Positions 13,240-22,028 of a DNA stretch of 64,000 nt are shown piece by piece. Under the pieces are notes generated by a model. It saw only the letters and a list, made by a program, of their open reading frames with translations, had not been told where the DNA came from and made no database searches. Positions within the stretch are counted from its first letter, which is position 1; every line of letters starts with the position of its first letter. The DNA is from Phycisphaerae bacterium (GTDB lineage Bacteria; Planctomycetota; Phycisphaerae; Phycisphaerales; SM1A02). The position numbers and the translations under genes were made by a program. Location: positions 44,298 through 108,297 of the forward strand of contig PAQL01000017.1 of the NCBI GenBank assembly GCA_002709295.1. Reading direction: 5' to 3'.

Positions 13240-14607
13240 TCAGTCAAGGGGGCGAAGGTGATCGGCCACCGGCGTCCGGTAGGCCCGGACCGCGGGCGCC
13301 AGCCCGGCGAGCGAGGCGAGCACGACGGTGGCGGCGGAGACCAGCACCGCACCGCGAACCTCGATCGAGGGCTCGATGACTACGCCGGTGCGGGAAGCGA
13401 GCAGGCCCGCCGCGAGATCGCCTCCGGCGATCGCCAGCAGCACGCCGACCCCGGCGCCGATCAGGCCGATGATGGCGCTTTCGGTGAGCACGAGTCCGAG
13501 CACCCGACCACGAGTGCAGCCCAGCACCCTCAACACCGCGATCTGCCGACGTCTCAGTTCCATCGAGTTCCAAAGGGCCAGCATCACGCTGAAGGCCCCG
13601 GAGACCAGGATGCCTGCACCCAGGGCGAGGAAGACCGCGTCGAGATCCGCCACGATGCCGAAGAGGTTGTTCACCTGGGTCGAGGGCGAGGCGACGGTGA
13701 TCGCGGGATCGCGTCGCAGCCGATCGAAGGCCTGCTGCACGATCGCCGAACTTCCGCGGCCGGCCCGGGTCGGAGTCCTGAGCAGCAGGCCGGTCACCAG
13801 GCGATCCGCCTCCTCGAGATCGTCGACGGAGGTGGGTTCGGGGCGACCCTCGGCGGCCCGACGATCGAAGGCGTGCACGAGCCAGCCGCCCTCGAGATCA
13901 CCGACCACCACCCGATCGTGATGCGTGCCGCTGGGCTCGAGAACACCCACCACCTCGAAGATCACCTCGTCGTGGACATGTCCCTCCTCGTCGCAGTGGA
14001 TGTGGTCATGCCCATGATCATGAGCGCCGATGGGCGCCTCGTCGAGATCGATCCCCTCGGGATCGAGCACCACCGGATCCCCGCTCTCCCGACTCCGGCC
14101 CGTGCCGTGGGTGAGGTGCAGCCGGGAACCCAGATCCAGCCCGGTCTCCCGGGCGACCCGGGATCCGAGGACCACTTCGAAGGGCCCCTCGAAGTTGCGA
14201 CCACGGGCGATCCGCCAGGGCTCGCCGGGAGCGGGTTCGAAGGTGTCGATGAAGGCCGGCGTGGTCGCGACCACGGGATGACCGAGGAAGGAATCGCCGA
14301 GCTGGGTGGGAATCGCCATCGCCCACGGGAATCCGTCGACGATCTCGGAGACCTTCGCCTGGGTGAGCGGGGCCCGCGGCGGATTCGCGTAGAAGAGCCC
14401 GTTCAACACCGTGACCAGCGGACTGGCCTCGGCGCTGACGATCAGATGCGCGTTGCCGACCCCACGGGTGAAGCTCGCCCGTCCCGCCTCCCGCAGGCTT
14501 CTCATCGAGAGCAGGAGGGCGACCGCGATCGCGATGAGCAGCACGGTGACGACGGTGGAGGTCGGGCGGCCGAAGAGGGACCTGAGAATCAGTCGAATGT
14601 CGCTCAT
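13240..14607 (-). CDS. FtsX/MacB-type ABC permease with histidine-rich external loop
   Basis: This 455-aa permease has one N-terminal membrane helix (about residues 18-38), a large extracytoplasmic domain, and three C-terminal helices (about 325-445), the FtsX/MacB layout. The external domain contains HDHGHDHIHCDEEGHVHDE (196-214) and another HH at 229-230, which looks like a metal-binding loop and is unusual for this family. It overlaps the ATPase gene by ATGA and is followed by the DUF3299 gene. Such transporters usually act on periplasmic substrates; the His loop suggests a divalent metal such as zinc, which is inference. Confidence 0.88.
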   Translation of the reverse strand: MSDIRLILRSLFGRPTSTVVTVLLIAIAVALLLSMRSLREAGRASFTRGVGNAHLIVSAEASPLVTVLNGLFYANPPRAPLTQAKVSEIVDGFPWAMAIPTQLGDSFLGHPVVATTPAFIDTFEPAPGEPWRIARGRNFEGPFEVVLGSRVARETGLDLGSRLHLTHGTGRSRESGDPVVLDPEGIDLDEAPIGAHDHGHDHIHCDEEGHVHDEVIFEVVGVLEPSGTHHDRVVVGDLEGGWLVHAFDRRAAEGRPEPTSVDDLEEADRLVTGLLLRTPTRAGRGSSAIVQQAFDRLRRDPAITVASPSTQVNNLFGIVADLDAVFLALGAGILVSGAFSVMLALWNSMELRRRQIAVLRVLGCTRGRVLGLVLTESAIIGLIGAGVGVLLAIAGGDLAAGLLASRTGVVIEPSIEVRGAVLVSAATVVLASLAGLAPAVRAYRTPVADHLRPLD

Positions 14608-15275
14608 GCGTCCACCTCCGCCGGTGCGACCAGCGACTCGAATTCGATGGTGCGGGGCAGGAGCTCGGCCAGCGTCGGATCATGACTGGTGAGAAGGAGG
14701 GCGGCACCGTGCTCCTCGCAGGCGTTCTGCAGCAGCTCCACCGCGGCACGAGCGTTGGAAGGATCGAGAGAGGCCGTCGGTTCGTCGGCGAGAATGATGT
14801 CGGGACCGACCGCGAGGGCCCGGGCGATCGCGATCCGCTGCTGCTGCCCCACGCTCTGACGATCGACCCGCATGTCGGGCCGCTCGATCCCCAGTTCCGA
14901 GAGGACCCGACCCGCCCGGTCGGCGTGCTCCCGGGCGGGAACTCCGGCGAAGAGGAGGGCGAGGGCCACGTTCTCCCTCGCGGTGAAGCCGGCGAGCAGA
15001 TGATGCGTCTGGAACACCATGCCGATGCGTCTCGCCCGAAGGGCGTCGCGAGCGGCCGGGGCGAGGGGCACCAGATCATCACCCCCGATCAGGATCCGCC
15101 CCTCGGCGGCATCGAGCAGGCCGGCGGCCAGCAGAAGGAGCGTGCTCTTTCCACAGCCGCTGGGACCGGCGACCAGCACCCGCTGTCCGGGTTCCAGCAC
15201 CAGCTCGGGAACCCGGAGCGAGAACCCGTCGGGCCGCCTGAAGAGAAGATCGTGGATCTCGAGGCAGGGAGTCAT
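14604..15275 (-). CDS. ABC transporter ATP-binding protein (LolD/MacB type)
   Basis: This 223-aa cytoplasmic ATPase powers the adjacent permease. It has Walker A GPSGCGKST (about residues 35-43), a signature motif written SVGQQQR instead of LSGGQ, Walker B LADEPTAS and the switch histidine in LTSHDP. The start ATG at 15275 has TAGCAT 6 bases upstream, consistent with a leaderless transcript that begins the three-gene unit ATPase - permease - DUF3299 protein. Confidence 0.92.
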   Translation of the reverse strand: MTPCLEIHDLLFRRPDGFSLRVPELVLEPGQRVLVAGPSGCGKSTLLLLAAGLLDAAEGRILIGGDDLVPLAPAARDALRARRIGMVFQTHHLLAGFTARENVALALLFAGVPAREHADRAGRVLSELGIERPDMRVDRQSVGQQQRIAIARALAVGPDIILADEPTASLDPSNARAAVELLQNACEEHGAALLLTSHDPTLAELLPRTIEFESLVAPAEVDA

Positions 15276-15281
15276 GTCCCC

Positions 15282-15287
15282 ATGCTA
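15282..15287 (-). promoter_or_regulatory. -10 hexamer TAGCAT for the ABC transporter unit
   Basis: The hexamer lies 6 bases before the ATG of the ATPase gene. A GGGG stretch between it and the start could also serve as a weak ribosome site. Confidence 0.4.
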
Positions 15288-15406
15288 CGTAGGCGGAAGC
15301 GATCGGGTCGGGGGATTCGATCATGGAGCCGCAGACCACCTCGAACCGATCCATGTGTCATGAACCGACGATTCCGGACATCCATGTCTCCCGGAAGGGC
15401 CTCCTC

Positions 15407-16117
15407 ATGAACAAGGGAAGAAGACACGGGGGCAACCGCTACTCCTGGCTTCTGGCAGCCCTGCTGCTGATGCTGATCATCGGTCCGCTGATCGGACGGT
15501 TCCAGCTCATCGGACCGGGCTTCTACATCGGAGACCTGATCCTCGCGGGCGTTCTGCTGTCCTCGGTGAAGTTCCTCTTCAAGAGACACCTCCACTTCGT
15601 GATCTGCCTGGCCCTCACGAGCCTCGCCATCATCGCCGGGGCCCTGAGCAGGGCCGTGGAGGCGGATCTCTCCATGCCGATCCGGGTCTTCGGCCACCTC
15701 ATGGAGGCGGGCCTCCTCGGCTACATGACGGCCCTGATCGGCCTCGACATCTTCACCACCGACGAGGTCGGTTCGGACACGATCAGCGGGTCGATCTCCG
15801 TCTATCTCCTGGTCGCCTCCTTCTTCGCGGTGATCTTCACGATCATCGGCATCGTGGAACCCGACGCCTTCCACATCCCCTCCGACATCCAGGTCCCGGA
15901 CGACAGCATGGGGCCCGACAGGTTGATGGTGTACTTCTCGATCACCACGATCACCACGCTGGGCTACGGCGACATCACCCCACGCGGAGAGTTCGCCCGA
16001 TCGCTCGCCAACTTCGAGGCCCTGCTCGGCCAGATCTATCTCACCGTTCTGGTGGCCAGACTGGTGGGACGCAACCTGACCCACAGCATGAGAAAGCGAT
16101 CCGGGGAGGCCACCTGA
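15407..16117 (+). CDS. Two-pore-domain-style potassium channel protein
   Basis: This 236-aa integral membrane protein has several hydrophobic segments in its N-terminal two thirds, then a pore helix and selectivity filter TTLGYGDITP, and a last membrane helix. TLGYGD is the K+ channel signature, so it should conduct potassium across the inner membrane. I chose ATG 15407, which has GGAAGG 8 bases upstream; earlier in-frame ATGs would add a cytoplasmic tail without support. No ligand-binding RCK domain follows, so gating is unclear. It stands alone between two minus-strand genes. Confidence 0.82.
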   Translation: MNKGRRHGGNRYSWLLAALLLMLIIGPLIGRFQLIGPGFYIGDLILAGVLLSSVKFLFKRHLHFVICLALTSLAIIAGALSRAVEADLSMPIRVFGHLMEAGLLGYMTALIGLDIFTTDEVGSDTISGSISVYLLVASFFAVIFTIIGIVEPDAFHIPSDIQVPDDSMGPDRLMVYFSITTITTLGYGDITPRGEFARSLANFEALLGQIYLTVLVARLVGRNLTHSMRKRSGEAT

Positions 16118-16158
16118 CGACGGCTTCCGGACCACGGGCCCGAAGCCATCCGTCTCGA

Positions 16159-17652
16159 TCAGGACAGCAGTCCCTCGATCACCCTGCCGTGCACGTCGGT
16201 GAGGCGGAAATCACGGCCCTGATGACGCTTCACGAGACGTTCGTGATCGAAACCGAGCATGCGGAGGACCGTGGCCTGCAGGTCGTGGACGTGGACCGGA
16301 TCGCGGACGATGCGGGAACCGAACTCGCACGTCTCGCCGTGCACGATGCCCGGGCGGACTCCGCCTCCCGCCATCCAGATCGAGAAGCAGTGGGGATGGT
16401 GGTCCCGACCGAAGTAGGTGGAGCCGTTTCGTCGCTCGTTCATCGCGGTGCGACCGAACTCGCCGGACCAGACCACGAGGGTCTCCTCGAGCAGCCCCCG
16501 ATCATGAAGGTCGTCCAGCAGGGCGGCGATCGGGCGATCGGTCTCGCGGCACTTCTTCGGCAGCTGGTTCACGATGTCGTCGCTCGGATTGGTTCCGTGG
16601 GTGTCCCAGCCCCAGTCGAAGAGCTGGACGAAGCGGACGTCGTTCTCCAGGAGCCTCCGGGCCAGCAGACAGTTGTTGGCGAACGATGACGCTCCCGGAG
16701 CGGCGCCGTAGCGTTCGAGCACCTCGGGCGGCTCCGCCGAGACGTCCATCACGCCGGGCACCGCGACCTGCATCCGGAACGCCAGTTCGTACTGGGCGAT
16801 GCGGGCCAGGGTCTCCGGATCTCCGTGACGTCGGCACTGCAGGGAGTTGAGTTCGGCGAGCGCCTCGATGGTCGCCCCCCGGGTGTCGCGATCGATGCCC
16901 GGCGGATCGGCGGTGAAGAGGACCGGCTCGTCTCCGGAGCGGCACTGGACGCCCTGGTGGACGCTGGGAAGGAACCCGTTGCCCCAGACGCTCTTGCCCG
17001 CACTCGGGGTCTTGCCCCCCGAGACCAGGACGACGTAGGCGGGCAGATCACGATTCTCCGATCCCAGTCCGTAGCTGATCCATGATCCCATCGACGGTCG
17101 ACCCAGCCGCGGCGACCCCGTGTAGAGCAGCAGCTGGGCGGGGGCGTGATTGAACTGGTCGGTGTGCATCGAACGGACCACCGCGATCCGATCGGCATGA
17201 CGGGCCAGGCCGGGGAGCAACTCGCTGATCTCCGTGCCGGATGAACCACGGGCCTCGAACCCGTAGGGCGAGGCGAGCATCTCCGGGTGCCCCTTGATGA
17301 ACGCGAAGTTCTCGGGATCCAGCAACTCGTCCGGACAGGGCTTCCCGTTCCACTTCTCGAGGGCCGGCTTCGGGTCGAGCAGATCATGGTGCGGCGGACT
17401 TCCGGCCATGTGCAGATAGATGATGCGCTTCGCGGTCGGGGCGAAGTGAGGCCGCCGGAGATCGAATCCATCCTCCATCCCCGGAAGAGACAGGCCCCCA
17501 TGAGCCTGACCGGTCGCCCACGCCAGACCGAGGCCGCCGACCCCGGCGGTTCCCAGTCGTCCGAGGAACGCCCTGCGGGTGACCGCCTCCAGCTCCCGCC
17601 GGGCAGCTCCGCCTCGAAGCTCGCTCTCCATCGCATCGTGCCGATCGGCCAT
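16159..17652 (-). CDS. DUF1501 family protein with Tat signal
   Basis: This 497-aa member of the DUF1501 family is exported by the twin-arginine route: TRRAFLGRLG (about residues 25-34) is followed by a hydrophobic stretch. The family is sulfatase-like and expanded in planctomycetes, where it is nearly always paired with a DUF1549/DUF1553 protein, as here, 20 bases downstream of that gene. The role of the pair is unproven; heteropolysaccharide breakdown or surface chemistry is commonly suggested. The spacer between GGAG and the ATG contains a run of eight C. Confidence 0.9.
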   Translation of the reverse strand: MADRHDAMESELRGGAARRELEAVTRRAFLGRLGTAGVGGLGLAWATGQAHGGLSLPGMEDGFDLRRPHFAPTAKRIIYLHMAGSPPHHDLLDPKPALEKWNGKPCPDELLDPENFAFIKGHPEMLASPYGFEARGSSGTEISELLPGLARHADRIAVVRSMHTDQFNHAPAQLLLYTGSPRLGRPSMGSWISYGLGSENRDLPAYVVLVSGGKTPSAGKSVWGNGFLPSVHQGVQCRSGDEPVLFTADPPGIDRDTRGATIEALAELNSLQCRRHGDPETLARIAQYELAFRMQVAVPGVMDVSAEPPEVLERYGAAPGASSFANNCLLARRLLENDVRFVQLFDWGWDTHGTNPSDDIVNQLPKKCRETDRPIAALLDDLHDRGLLEETLVVWSGEFGRTAMNERRNGSTYFGRDHHPHCFSIWMAGGGVRPGIVHGETCEFGSRIVRDPVHVHDLQATVLRMLGFDHERLVKRHQGRDFRLTDVHGRVIEGLLS

Positions 17653-17672
17653 GGGGGGGGACTCCGGGGAGG

Positions 17673-20600
17673 TCAGTTCCGAACCAGGAATTCATCGAGA
17701 TTCAGGATCACGTTGCACACCACGACCTCCGCGGCGAGCCTTGACGATTCGACTCCGTCGGGAACCGAGGCCCGCGCCGCCTCCAGAAGCCTGGTCGCCT
17801 CATCTGGCCGGGCCGCGAATCGTCCGGCCTCGGTCGCCTGCAGTCGCACGAGAACCTTCAGTTCCTCATCGGCCGGCGACCGACCGAGGGCGAGACGGAA
17901 CGACCTGGTGATCGAGTCCGCCGGATCCGCGCCACCCTCGAGGATCCCGCGAACCGCCAGTCCGCCGGCGGCCTCCACGAACGACCGATCGTTGAGAAGC
18001 ACCAGCGCCTGCAGCGGCGTGTTCGTCCTGATGCGCCGAACACTGCAGGTCTCCCGGCTTCCCGCGTCCAGGGTGGTCATCGCGGGATGGGGAGAGGTCC
18101 GACGCCAGAAGGTGTAGAGGCCGCGTCGATAGCGATCATCACCGTCCGAGGTCGTCCAGCTGTCACCGCTGTAGACCACCTGCCACACGCCGTCGGGCTG
18201 AGGCGGAAACACCGGCGGCCCGAACCGCTCCGGCGAGAGCCGGCCCGACACCGACAACGCCGCATCCCGGATCGCCTCGGCCTCGAGCCGGAAGCGGGGC
18301 CCGCGGGCGAGGGACTCGTTCCTCGGATCCGTCTCCCATGCCTCGTTCGAGGCCGACGAGCTCTGACGGTACGTCGCGCTGGTCGCGATCTCCCGACACA
18401 ACGCCTTGTGACTCCACCCGAGCCCCATGAAGCGTCGAGCCAGGTGGTCCAGAAGATCCTGATGACGGGGAGGAATCCCCTGGGTGCCGAAGTCCTCCTG
18501 GGTCTCCACCAGTCCGAGCCCGAAGAATCGTTCCCAGACCCGGTTGACGTGAACCCGGGCGGTCAGGGGGTTCTGCTCGTCGACGATCCACTCCGCCAGC
18601 GCGAGTCGATCGGGTTCGCCCGCCGATTCGAGACCGTGAAGAAAGCCCGGCACTCCCGGGGAGACCGCGGCACCCGGACTCAGCCAGTCGCCCCTGGTCA
18701 GCACGTGGGTGACGCGCCGTTCGGATTCCATCTGCTCGCGCAGCACCGGAACCTTGTGCGCCGAGGCGTCGATCGCGGCGATGTCGCGGTCGATCCTCGA
18801 AAGTTCGCCGCGGAGCTCCTCGGTCGCCAGCAGTCCGGAGGGCCAGACCTCTCCCCGCCAGTGGCGTCGATAGATCTCCGCCGCCTCGGCATCTCCGGCG
18901 AGACCGGGCGAGATCGCCGCCGCGACCTCGGAAGGAAGACCTCGACCCTGCACCGAGGCCTCGGCCCGGGCCCAGGCCTCGGGGTCCTGCAACCACGCCG
19001 GCGGCTCGGCACCATCGCGGACCAGGCTCACCGCACCCCAGTGGAGGCCACCGCCGTCGTCGTCACCCCGGGTCGAACACGCCACCCCGGTGACCACCGA
19101 TCCCGGCTCGAGGCCGACCTGCTCGGCGGTGAACTCCAGCCTCGACCACGCCCCGGGGGCGGGAAGGTCGCCGAGGTGGCGTCGGGAGCCGGTGTCCTCG
19201 GTCCCGAGGGGGAAACCTCGCTGCCCGAGATACGCCCGGTGCTCCCAGCCTCCCTCGAGGGCGTGGAGCTGGATCATGACCGAAGCGGGGGGGTTGGCCG
19301 GGTCGAGACGGAACCACGCCTCGAAACGATCACCCTCCAGCACCGTGATCCTGAGATCCGCCGCGACATCCGCGAAGTAGTGCTGGGCGGTCGCACCGGG
19401 GCCGACGTCGAGTCGTCGGGCCCGTCGCCACCCGGGCGGCGGATCGATCCGGTCGTCCCAGCGGAATCGTCCTCCGGGCGCATCGTCCATCGGAACCGCG
19501 CCGGGGGGCCGCACGTCGGGAAGGAGGGGGATCCGATCCCCGGGCAGGTCGATCGATCGCAGCGGGAGATCCCGGACCGCGAGGTCCCGGCGATCCTCGA
19601 TCGACCGGCGCTCCTCGCGGAGTCCGCTGCGGCGCCGGCGGTCCTCCTCCTCCAGCCATTCCAGCAGCGGCTGCTCGTCGTTGCGATCGGCGTCCCGGGT
19701 GGTGTTGAAGAACGCCATCAACCGGTAGTACTCCTCGGTGGAGAGAGGGTCGTACTTGTGGTCGTGGCAGGCCGCGCACTCGGCGGTGATTCCCATCCAG
19801 GCCGTGAAGGTGGTGTTCACCCGGTCCACGACCGCCGCGACCCGGAACTCCTCGTCACGGGTGCCGCCCTCGTCGTTGGTCATGGTGTTGCGATGAAACG
19901 CGGTCGCGAGCACGAGATCGTCGTCCGCACCCTCGACCAGGTCTCCGGCGAGCTGGGCGACGGTGAATCGATCGAAGGGCAGATCCTCGTTGAACGCCCG
20001 GATCACCCAGTCCCTCCAGGGCCACATCGTCCGGCGCCGATCCGCCTCGTAGCCACGGGTGTCGGCGTACCGGGCCACGTCGAGCCACACCCGCGCCCAC
20101 CGCTCGCCGAAGGCCTCGTCGGCGAGCAGACGATCCACCCAAGCCTCGTAGGCGGTGTCGTGCCCGCGATCACCGGCGTCGGCGAGCACGCGGTCGATCT
20201 CCTCCGGCGACGGGGGCAGTCCGATCATGTCGATGGAGACGCGACGACACAGTGTCGCCAGATCGGCTTCGGGCGAGGGGGTCGTCCCCTCGGATTCATG
20301 GGCTCGAGCGACGTAGCGATCGAGGTCGCGCACCGCCCAGTCCCCGCCCGCATCGGGGATCGGATCGGACTCCGTCGGCGACACCCAGGCCCAGTGCCGC
20401 TCGAACGGCGCTCCGGCCTCGATCCACCGGCGAAGGACGTCGATCTCCGACTCGTCCAGCGGACGCCCGTTCCCGGGCGGGGGCATGACCAGATCGGGAT
20501 CATCCGACACCACGCGATGCAGCAGCAGACTCGCCTCCGGCCGGTCGGGGTCGATCACCCGTCCGCCACGACGATTCGCGACCGCATCCTCACGTCGGTC

Positions 20601-20822
20601 CAGCCGGAGATCGGCCAGTCGAGCCGCCGCATCGGGGCCATGACAGGCCAGACATCTGGACAGGATCGGACGAACCTCGAGATTGAACGAAGGAACCGCA
20701 TCCCGGTCCGGATCGACCTCGGCCCGGGCCGCCGGATCGAGCAGGACGAGGCAGCAGGACATCCAGCCCGCGACGAACGCCGGCCATCCTCGAATCCCGG
20801 TCTTCGATTCTCTCGCAGCCAT
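17673..20822 (-). CDS. DUF1549/DUF1553 cytochrome-c-like protein (PSCyt family)
   Basis: This 1049-aa exported planctomycete protein has a signal peptide, then a PSCyt1 c-type heme motif CLACH (near residue 55), DUF1549 in the first half, a central concanavalin-like insert, and DUF1553 at the C-terminus. It is the partner of the DUF1501 protein encoded just downstream and likely works with it at the cell surface. ATG 20822 was chosen because TAGACT lies exactly 7 bases upstream and the signal peptide begins there. An open frame continues 107 codons further but opposes the divergent reductase gene and looks non-coding. Confidence 0.92.
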   Translation of the reverse strand: MAARESKTGIRGWPAFVAGWMSCCLVLLDPAARAEVDPDRDAVPSFNLEVRPILSRCLACHGPDAAARLADLRLDRREDAVANRRGGRVIDPDRPEASLLLHRVVSDDPDLVMPPPGNGRPLDESEIDVLRRWIEAGAPFERHWAWVSPTESDPIPDAGGDWAVRDLDRYVARAHESEGTTPSPEADLATLCRRVSIDMIGLPPSPEEIDRVLADAGDRGHDTAYEAWVDRLLADEAFGERWARVWLDVARYADTRGYEADRRRTMWPWRDWVIRAFNEDLPFDRFTVAQLAGDLVEGADDDLVLATAFHRNTMTNDEGGTRDEEFRVAAVVDRVNTTFTAWMGITAECAACHDHKYDPLSTEEYYRLMAFFNTTRDADRNDEQPLLEWLEEEDRRRRSGLREERRSIEDRRDLAVRDLPLRSIDLPGDRIPLLPDVRPPGAVPMDDAPGGRFRWDDRIDPPPGWRRARRLDVGPGATAQHYFADVAADLRITVLEGDRFEAWFRLDPANPPASVMIQLHALEGGWEHRAYLGQRGFPLGTEDTGSRRHLGDLPAPGAWSRLEFTAEQVGLEPGSVVTGVACSTRGDDDGGGLHWGAVSLVRDGAEPPAWLQDPEAWARAEASVQGRGLPSEVAAAISPGLAGDAEAAEIYRRHWRGEVWPSGLLATEELRGELSRIDRDIAAIDASAHKVPVLREQMESERRVTHVLTRGDWLSPGAAVSPGVPGFLHGLESAGEPDRLALAEWIVDEQNPLTARVHVNRVWERFFGLGLVETQEDFGTQGIPPRHQDLLDHLARRFMGLGWSHKALCREIATSATYRQSSSASNEAWETDPRNESLARGPRFRLEAEAIRDAALSVSGRLSPERFGPPVFPPQPDGVWQVVYSGDSWTTSDGDDRYRRGLYTFWRRTSPHPAMTTLDAGSRETCSVRRIRTNTPLQALVLLNDRSFVEAAGGLAVRGILEGGADPADSITRSFRLALGRSPADEELKVLVRLQATEAGRFAARPDEATRLLEAARASVPDGVESSRLAAEVVVCNVILNLDEFLVRN

Positions 20823-20829
20823 CGATTCG

Positions 20830-20835
20830 AGTCTA
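20830..20835 (-). promoter_or_regulatory. -10 hexamer TAGACT for the DUF1553-DUF1501 operon
   Basis: The hexamer lies 7 bases before the ATG, and there is no Shine-Dalgarno sequence. This is one of the clearest leaderless starts in the window. Confidence 0.5.
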
Positions 20836-20898
20836 TCGTCCACGCTCCTGGATTCGACCCCCGAGGATCGATTCATCGTCCGTCCGGAGCCCTTCCCC

Positions 20899-21972
20899 GT
20901 GAGCACGACCGAGACCGAAACCTCTCCTGAAGACCTCGCAGCGGACGTCTCCGTCGATGTGGCGGTGATCGGAGCCGGTCCGATCGGACTCGAGGTCGCC
21001 GCGGCGCTCCGTCGGGCGGGCCAGGACACCCTCAACGTCGACCGCGGCCCCATCGGTTCCCAGATCGTCGACTTCCCTCCGGCGACCCGCTGGTTCAGCG
21101 GCCCCGAACGGATCGCCATCGCGGGCGTGCCCCTGGAGACCACCTCCCAGGAGAAGGCGACCCGCGAGGAGTATCTGGCCTATCTGCGGATGGTGGTGCG
21201 TCTGCTGGAACTTCCGGTGCGCACCTTCGAGACGGTCGACTCCGTCGATCGATCATCGGAGGGCTTCGTCCTTCACACCCGGACCCTGGCCGGACTGGAC
21301 CGCACCATCCGGGCCCGGACCCTCGTGCTGGCGGTGGGCGGCACCGCGAGTCACCGGCGACTCGGCATCCCCGGAGAGGATCTTCCCCACGTGCGGAACG
21401 AGGTGGGGGATCCCCACTGGGGCCATGGAAGAAGGGTGCTCGTGGTGGGGGGCAGGAACTCGGCCGCGGACTCGGCGATCCGTCTCTGGCGGGCCGGCGC
21501 CTCGGTCACCATCTCCTACCGGGGCACCGAGGTGTATCCACGGATCAAGTACTGGATCCGCCCCGAACTCATCGCCTGCATCCGCAGCGGCCTGATCGAA
21601 GCCCGGTTCGGCACCGTGCCCGAGGAGATCACCCCGTCGGGGGTCCGACTGCGCGAGGTCGACGGTGGAGGGACGAGCTTCGTGCCCGCCGACGACGTGC
21701 TGCTCCAGATCGGCTACGCGGCCGACGGCGCCATCTTCGAATCGATCGGCTGCCGACTCGAGGGGGACGACCGGGCCGTGGTCCACGACCCCGAGACCAT
21801 GGAGACCTCGGTGCCCGGAGTCCACGTCGCGGGCACCGCGGTGGCGGGCACCCAGGGTCGCTTCCAGGTGTACATAGAGAACTCGCACGTCCACGCCGAT
21901 CGGATCGCCGCCGCCCTGACCGGGGCCGCGCCACCGCCGAATCCGGAACTGCCCGAACTGCCCGAGGCCTGA
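20899..21972 (+). CDS. YpdA-like FAD/NAD(P)-dependent disulfide reductase homologue
   Basis: This 357-aa flavoprotein is related to thioredoxin reductase but has no CxxC redox pair, which fits the YpdA (bacillithiol disulfide reductase) group. An FAD Rossmann motif (VIGAGPIGLE, about residues 22-31), the SERIEI-like stretch FSGPERIAI, a second nucleotide-binding motif VVGGRNSAADSA and a C-terminal VAGTAVAGT are visible. The start is GTG 20899 with GGAG 10 bases upstream. It diverges from the DUF1553 gene across 76 bp. No bacillithiol synthesis genes are in the window, so the substrate is open. Confidence 0.8.
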   Translation: MSTTETETSPEDLAADVSVDVAVIGAGPIGLEVAAALRRAGQDTLNVDRGPIGSQIVDFPPATRWFSGPERIAIAGVPLETTSQEKATREEYLAYLRMVVRLLELPVRTFETVDSVDRSSEGFVLHTRTLAGLDRTIRARTLVLAVGGTASHRRLGIPGEDLPHVRNEVGDPHWGHGRRVLVVGGRNSAADSAIRLWRAGASVTISYRGTEVYPRIKYWIRPELIACIRSGLIEARFGTVPEEITPSGVRLREVDGGGTSFVPADDVLLQIGYAADGAIFESIGCRLEGDDRAVVHDPETMETSVPGVHVAGTAVAGTQGRFQVYIENSHVHADRIAAALTGAAPPPNPELPELPEA

Positions 21973-22028
21973 AGATCGGCCCTGGTGATCCACCCCTCGG
22001 AACGGGGGCCTCGTGGTCGAATCCGGGC

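Noticed and set aside
20823-21143. 107-codon upstream extension of the DUF1553 gene
   Set aside because: It has no signal-peptide logic, overlaps the divergent reductase gene, and the inner ATG has a perfect leaderless promoter.
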